The notes beneath the pieces are model-generated. The model ran no database searches. It worked only from the letters and a program-made list of their open reading frames with translations, and was not told where the DNA came from. Shown piece by piece: positions 60,001-64,000 of a stretch of 64,000 nt of DNA. The translations under genes and the position numbers were made by a program. This DNA is from Sipunculus nudus. Taxonomy: Eukaryota; Annelida; Sipuncula; Golfingiida; Sipunculidae. Location: contig CM049321.1 of assembly GCA_026874595.1 (NCBI GenBank), forward strand, positions 7,748,979 to 7,812,978. Direction: 5' to 3'. The stretch's first letter is position 1; each line of letters opens with the position of its first letter.

Positions 60001-61558
60001 AATGATCCAATGAAACACCATCAATTATGGTAGAGTTTGCCGGAAATCCACCGGGTTGCCATCTCTAATGACTCGTCTAAGAAAAAATCACAGTTTCCTC
60101 AAAGAAAACATTTGCACATAATAATGTGTATAATATGGGCTTGATATTTTGCTTATCATCAAATATGACCAGGTTCCGACAGTATTTTAACTAGAAAGTT
60201 TAGTTTATCACAAACACCGCCCACTGAGGGTTGACTAGCTTCCTTGTGTGACCTATATCCTCGTGAATTCTAAATCAGTATACCACGGATTTTCCCCTCT
60301 ATTTTTTTGATCGGTGTTGCCTTATAGCTTCAAAGTAGAATTTACGAGGATTGGCAGTACCTGTACACAAAATACATTGTTTTGTTCGTACTAGGCACAC
60401 AACGGGTGTACAGTTGCCTTCGCCTTGATCTGGCTGTATCAGAATACTTTCCATGGCGGCCCCAAATGCACATCTGAGGTTAGAAGGCAACGGATTCGGC
60501 CGAGGTGTTTCTAATGCATTGTGGGAGTCAGATTTTGACTCCAATAATCCCCAAACAGCATATTCTTCCTCTTTGTGAGTCCGAGCATGCGCAGTGTGGT
60601 TTGTCTGGGACTAAATACGATGTTGTTCCCCTGTCAGGCGCGCTTGGTCAGTCCTGTGGACCTGACGGCAACGGACGATGCTACGACGCCAGAGGCTTCC
60701 TCGTTTTTTGTCGGGACATTCCGGAGGCATTCGCTGAAGGATACACGGTCGACTGTGCAGGTATGAAACCCTGGATTACGTAAATAATTGAAAACAACAC
60801 CAGTGTCACCAGCTGTCATCATAATCAGGTTTCATCAATACACTTAAGAATCTAATGGAGTAGGTAACGGGTTAACGTGTCAATCACAAAGAACAAATGA
60901 GGACATCTTTCTCATAGGTTTTTTTCTCCCAGTTTCTCGAAAAAGCTCTCGATGGCTGCCATTTTGAGTACTTGATTAGGAGTTTTTGTTTACGGTTCAT
61001 TGTTAATTTATAGAATTAAAGATAAGTTAACAATTGTGTGCGTACGATGGGGGGGGGGGCACACACAGACACACACTCTCTCTCTCTCTCTCTCCATCTC
61101 TCTCTCACACACACACAACCACTGGAGCTCTTACTTGTGACTTGTTTTGTGAGGTTTCCCCTGGTGTTCATTTAACGTTATGTAATAATTAAGAGTACTT
61201 TTTACTGGTGAAATACATTGCAATAATAAGTAATAATAAGTAATTAAAGTTTCTGTTATGACTATCTCTCTCTCTGTCTGTCTCTCTCTCTCACACACAC
61301 ACTCTATAAAATATATCTGATGAGTTCTAATGAATATTTTTTACTTTAGCCATGGGGCCTATTTATGCATATTTGTATAAAATGGAAAGCAAAATAGTTC
61401 TTATTGTAGAGTTTAACGACATCTAAGTTGTTTTCCTGGACCTTTCAGGTAGAAGTGGTGACTACATGTGGTTGGACTGTGGAGGCTATTTCGGACCATT
61501 TGTCCAGTACCCCGCGTGTTGCCATAACCAACCGTTGCCGGAGTGTTCGCCTAATTAA
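56986..61558 (+). CDS. Small secreted cysteine-rich peptide (89 aa)
   Basis: Exons 56986-57022, 60638-60760 and 61449-61558; GT-AG junctions, all phase 1, 270 nt including the stop. The product starts MKILLVLCAVAAC, a typical signal peptide with cleavage expected near residue 14-17. The mature part of about 72 residues has eight cysteines (19, 27, 37, 52, 64, 77, 78, 86) in the spacing C-x7-C-x9-C-x14-C-x11-C-x12-CC-x7-C, enough for four disulfides. It is acidic and aromatic, with no Lys in the mature part. I do not recognise the family. Possible roles are defence peptide, matrix protein or secreted regulator, and nothing in the sequence decides between them. An alternative first exon cannot be excluded, but phase, signal peptide and splice sites agree. 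Confidence 0.75.
57432..57540 (-). repeat. Inverted paralogue of MITE insertion site
   Basis: The reverse complement reads AGAAGCCCCGGTGCATTGTG then a GTCAGATTTTGAC stretch and CTTGTGAGTCCG. It matches 59,928-59,945 joined directly to 60,517-60,590, that is, the locus around 60 kb without the intervening MITE. Confidence 0.6.
58475..58968. repeat. Candidate piggyBac-like MITE (TTAA ends)
   Basis: About 490 bp bounded by TTAA on both sides. The inner ends read AGGGGCCAAATC on the left and, inverted, AGGGACATAAAC on the right. A TTAA target duplication and AGGG-type short termini fit non-autonomous piggyBac-like elements. It lies in intron 1 of the small peptide gene. The interior encodes nothing recognised. 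Confidence 0.5.
59404..59642. repeat. Foldback element with ~100-bp inverted arms
   Basis: The left arm (GGCGAGTTGACTCGCAGGGG onward) and inverted right arm (GGCGTCAATTTATTTTCAAG onward) align through GGGTA-TCAAAGTT-GGAC, the CACA/GTGT blocks and ATAATTCT near the centre (about 59,523). The whole element can fold into one imperfect hairpin. Confidence 0.65.
59951..60517. repeat. MITE with ~48-bp terminal inverted repeats
   Basis: The left arm (59,951-59,998) contains CACCTCGACCGAATCCGTTG, TTAGCCTCGGATGTG. The right arm (60,469-60,517), inverted, contains CACCTCGGCCGAATCCGTTG, CTAACCTCAGATGTG. It ends about 120 bp before exon 2 of the small peptide gene. Flanks join cleanly in the empty-site paralogue at 57.4-57.5 kb. 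Confidence 0.7.
60638..60760 (+). CDS. Small peptide exon 2
   Basis: Acceptor TTCCCCTGTCAG, donor GCAG|GTATGA. Encodes ALGQSCGPDGNGRCYDARGF and on to EGYTVDCA, carrying four of the mature cysteines. Confidence 0.8.
61048..61118. repeat. G-run / (AC)n / (CT)n compound repeat
   Basis: Poly-G, then AC, then CT and AC dinucleotide blocks. A related (CT)n(AC)n block is at 61,264-61,304. Both are in intron 2 of the small peptide gene. Confidence 0.9.
61449..61558 (+). CDS. Small peptide exon 3, stop
   Basis: Acceptor GGACCTTTCAG. Encodes GRSGDYMWLDCGGYFGPF and on through ACC and PECSPN, then TAA. It carries four cysteines including the adjacent pair. ATTAAA words follow within 20 nt, but no clear AATAAA is close. 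Confidence 0.8.
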
Positions 61559-63016
61559 CTGAATTAAAATTAAATATGTCACCAGTATCGTTCTAACGTA
61601 AGATTTAATTTTAATTATACATGTGCCCACAGTACTTCGTATGTTTTATTATAAGCAGTACATCAGTCCTACACCCGATTTACGACGTCCAGTTTTTAGT
61701 CTATGCCGACATCCGACTTGTGACATTTGGGGTTATATATATATGAAACAAACAAACAAAATCTTGTGGTCAAGCAAATTCTTCGTCATATAATATTATC
61801 TTATAACACTTGCCAAAATAGAAATCGCTTCAACTGATTGAAAAGTCAGGAAGATATTTTTTTCCATAAAATACATGACGTTGTGTTATTTGTTCAAAAC
61901 TATCGGCACATCTATGAGTAATTTCAACTGTGCAGTAACGTCAGCAACAGGAAAACCCCCTGTGACTAAAAATGTTACATCTCCTCGAAAGCTTAGTATT
62001 TCTGTCAATGTCAGCCCGATATTTCCACACAGGGAAGGAAAAGGCAACAATATATATTCCTAGATTTAAGTCATTATTAAAATTTGCCTATGACATCATA
62101 TTTTGCACCAGCCGATCACATCAGGGCCCAGTCATGGTTTTGGGTGAAAAGCTGCCCATACATAATACTCCCAGGCACCGGCAGAAAACTCGGCGATATA
62201 ACGCGGTGGCAAAGATAGCAAAAGAATATTACAGGATACCTTTTGTTACACGATCACAGAAAATAATGGGTGGAAGGATAGCAACATGTTACATCGTTTA
62301 TATATAATATCTTTGACAATATATATGAAAATATATATATAATGTATATACAAGGCTTTCAGGAACACCGGGCTAAGTGTCTTTGAAGCTCGAAATCTCA
62401 TTTGGACATGTACATTATGCCGACAATTTGCAATTATTTTTCACTCCAATGGAATAATAATACATAATAAAACATTTAATACTACTTCTAACGGTCAGTT
62501 TAATATTCCTGTATGACAGATTTTTATACCATTAAAGTTATGATTGCATTGTGCAGAACATGCACTGTGCAGAACATAAGAAACCCCGATTTTCTTGGAC
62601 CTCTGTATTATATTCATGAGCATTACCATGAATTAAAAGTTACTTAAATCATATGTACTGACATATGTACTGTCCGTATATAAACACAGAAAAATACAAA
62701 TCAAACTACATAGCACTGTTAAACGTTCTGCGAACATAAACAGACACATCAAAGTTATTTTTGTCATGTTATCTTTAATATTGCACTTGTGAACTTGTCT
62801 GACATTATCAACACACATGGCATATTCACATGGTCTTTGCAACGCTTCTCTTCGGCAGTACCATGTCAATAGTTCGAAGGAAAGAGCTAGTTCTGCGTTT
62901 AATGTATTTCAGGATAAGGAATTCGGGGAAAAAGGGATCCCGAGTTGTAGTTTCTCCCAGAGACAACAGGGGTCGCTAACGATACATATACATTTCATAT
63001 ATGTATGTATGTGTAC

Positions 63017-63094
<78 letters not shown>

Positions 63095-64000
63095 ATATAT
63101 ATATATATGTATTAATTTTTACGGAACCTAATATCAACAGATCACGTATGCGTGATGAACATTAATTTTGTCAAGGAAATAAAAAAAAAATCAGATTCTG
63201 TAACACTAGGCAGCGTGAATGTCTAGGGGAATGAATAAAGAAAGTCAGTGGCTTTTTGTTAACAAATAACTGTAATTTATTCTCTTAACAACCCTAACAT
63301 TACAATACACTAAATCAATACAATTACACAGTATAACAGCAGTATAACAACAAATCAATACAATCACACAGTAAAATAAACAAAGTGCACAGTACCTGGA
63401 TACCACCACAGTCACAGCGATAAGTCCTTTAAAATATATAAGCCATATGAAAAACTCACACACAAATTCTCTCGGAGAATAACAGTCCAATATAAAGCTC
63501 TTGTAACAATCCAGAAAGTAAACTGAATACCAAATAAGATTCGTCACAAAATCCAGAAGAAAATTAGAAGAAAATCCGCTGGAATATTCTCTCACCTCTC
63601 TCTCGGCTCTAAAACACAGCCCTCTATTTATAACTTTTCACCTCCATCCGAGAACCTTCCATTGCTCGAACATTCTAAAGAAATCTAACACAGTACACAC
63701 GTTCAAAGAACATACCAGAACAAAGAACGCTGCGTATCCAGGGTTCAACCAATACGGATTAAACCGAGCCTGCAACATCCGGCCAGGCGAGGCCGCCACA
63801 ACACGAGCTACGCGTGGCACACAAAACAAACGCCAACAACATATGGAACATCCATGTGCACAACAAATCAATCATCTGTAAGACCGCTGCACACAATAAA
63901 AGGGCACCTGTAACATAACATATATATATATATGAATGATATGTATTGATACGCTTCTTCGATACGGTTGCACGGTTAAAGCAGTACAAGAAGATCGGTT
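61559..64000. other. Right flank, no gene supported
   Basis: AT-rich spacer with scattered short open frames that I cannot support. It includes a large (TA)n tract (63,023-63,110) and, from about 63,290, an imperfect 42-bp-spaced duplication around AAATCAATACAATYACACAGTA. The stretch 63,240-63,900 is unlike the rest (long, low in CpG, with clean edges near a poly-A at 63,181) and may be an unrecognised transposon. Confidence 0.45.
63023..63110. repeat. Long (TA)n microsatellite
   Basis: About 68 bp of uninterrupted TA, then AAAGA, then a further short TA run; preceded by TATG/TGTG words. Confidence 0.95.

Noticed and set aside
62817-63092. A 91-codon frame ending in an Ile-Tyr repeat
   Set aside because: The C-terminal part is translated TA microsatellite.
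1-64000. CRISPR array, operon or other prokaryotic system
   Set aside because: Spliced genes, LINEs and microsatellites show this is animal nuclear DNA; the tandem repeats lack spacer structure.

Overview
The window is AT-rich eukaryotic DNA with long introns, many (TA)n microsatellites and many transposon relics. Three multi-exon genes can be reconstructed, all on the + strand. Gene structure, the NR4A sequence and the LINE types suggest a lophotrochozoan invertebrate, most likely a marine bivalve mollusc. That assignment is inference, because no species marker is present.

Layout. Positions 1-10,700 hold no gene I can support, only repeats, including two MITE-like elements with hAT-style ends. 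At about 10.7-11.45 kb there is a GC-rich promoter block with a CCAAT box, two perfect cAMP-response elements (CREs) and a TATA-like box, followed by a probable non-coding first exon. A ~15.5 kb first intron follows, with a second cluster of regulatory motifs at 17.2-17.6 kb. From 27.1 to 35.0 kb lies a complete NR4A-class orphan nuclear receptor gene (Nur77/Nurr1/Nor1/DHR38 family): 8 coding exons, 638 residues, every splice phase consistent. Fifteen perfect TGACGTCA sites occur between 10.8 and 40.4 kb and none were seen elsewhere. NR4A genes are classic CREB-driven immediate-early genes, so the locus looks like a dense cAMP/Ca2+-responsive domain.

From 36 to 42.7 kb there are CREs, CTCF-like motifs, repeats and one acidic open reading frame on the minus strand that may be the last exon of another gene. 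From 43.0 to 53.6 kb lies a secreted chymotrypsin-fold serine protease gene (6 exons, 362 residues). Its His-Asp-Ser triad is intact, its specificity pocket is unusual, and a cysteine-rich C-terminal extension follows the protease domain. Its introns carry a decayed antisense L1/Tx1-like LINE, tandem repeats and other relics. From 53.7 to 56.3 kb there is a nest of transposon remnants, including the 3' end of a second LINE. From 57.0 to 61.6 kb lies a 3-exon gene for an 89-residue secreted peptide with eight cysteines in the predicted mature part; I do not recognise its family. Its first intron has captured at least three MITE-like elements. The rest, to 64.0 kb, is repeats and unassigned sequence.

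The receptor and the two secreted-protein genes have no obvious shared pathway. The protease and the small peptide are neighbours, both enter the secretory route, and both end in the same CC-x7-C spacing. That is a hint worth testing, not evidence of joint function.
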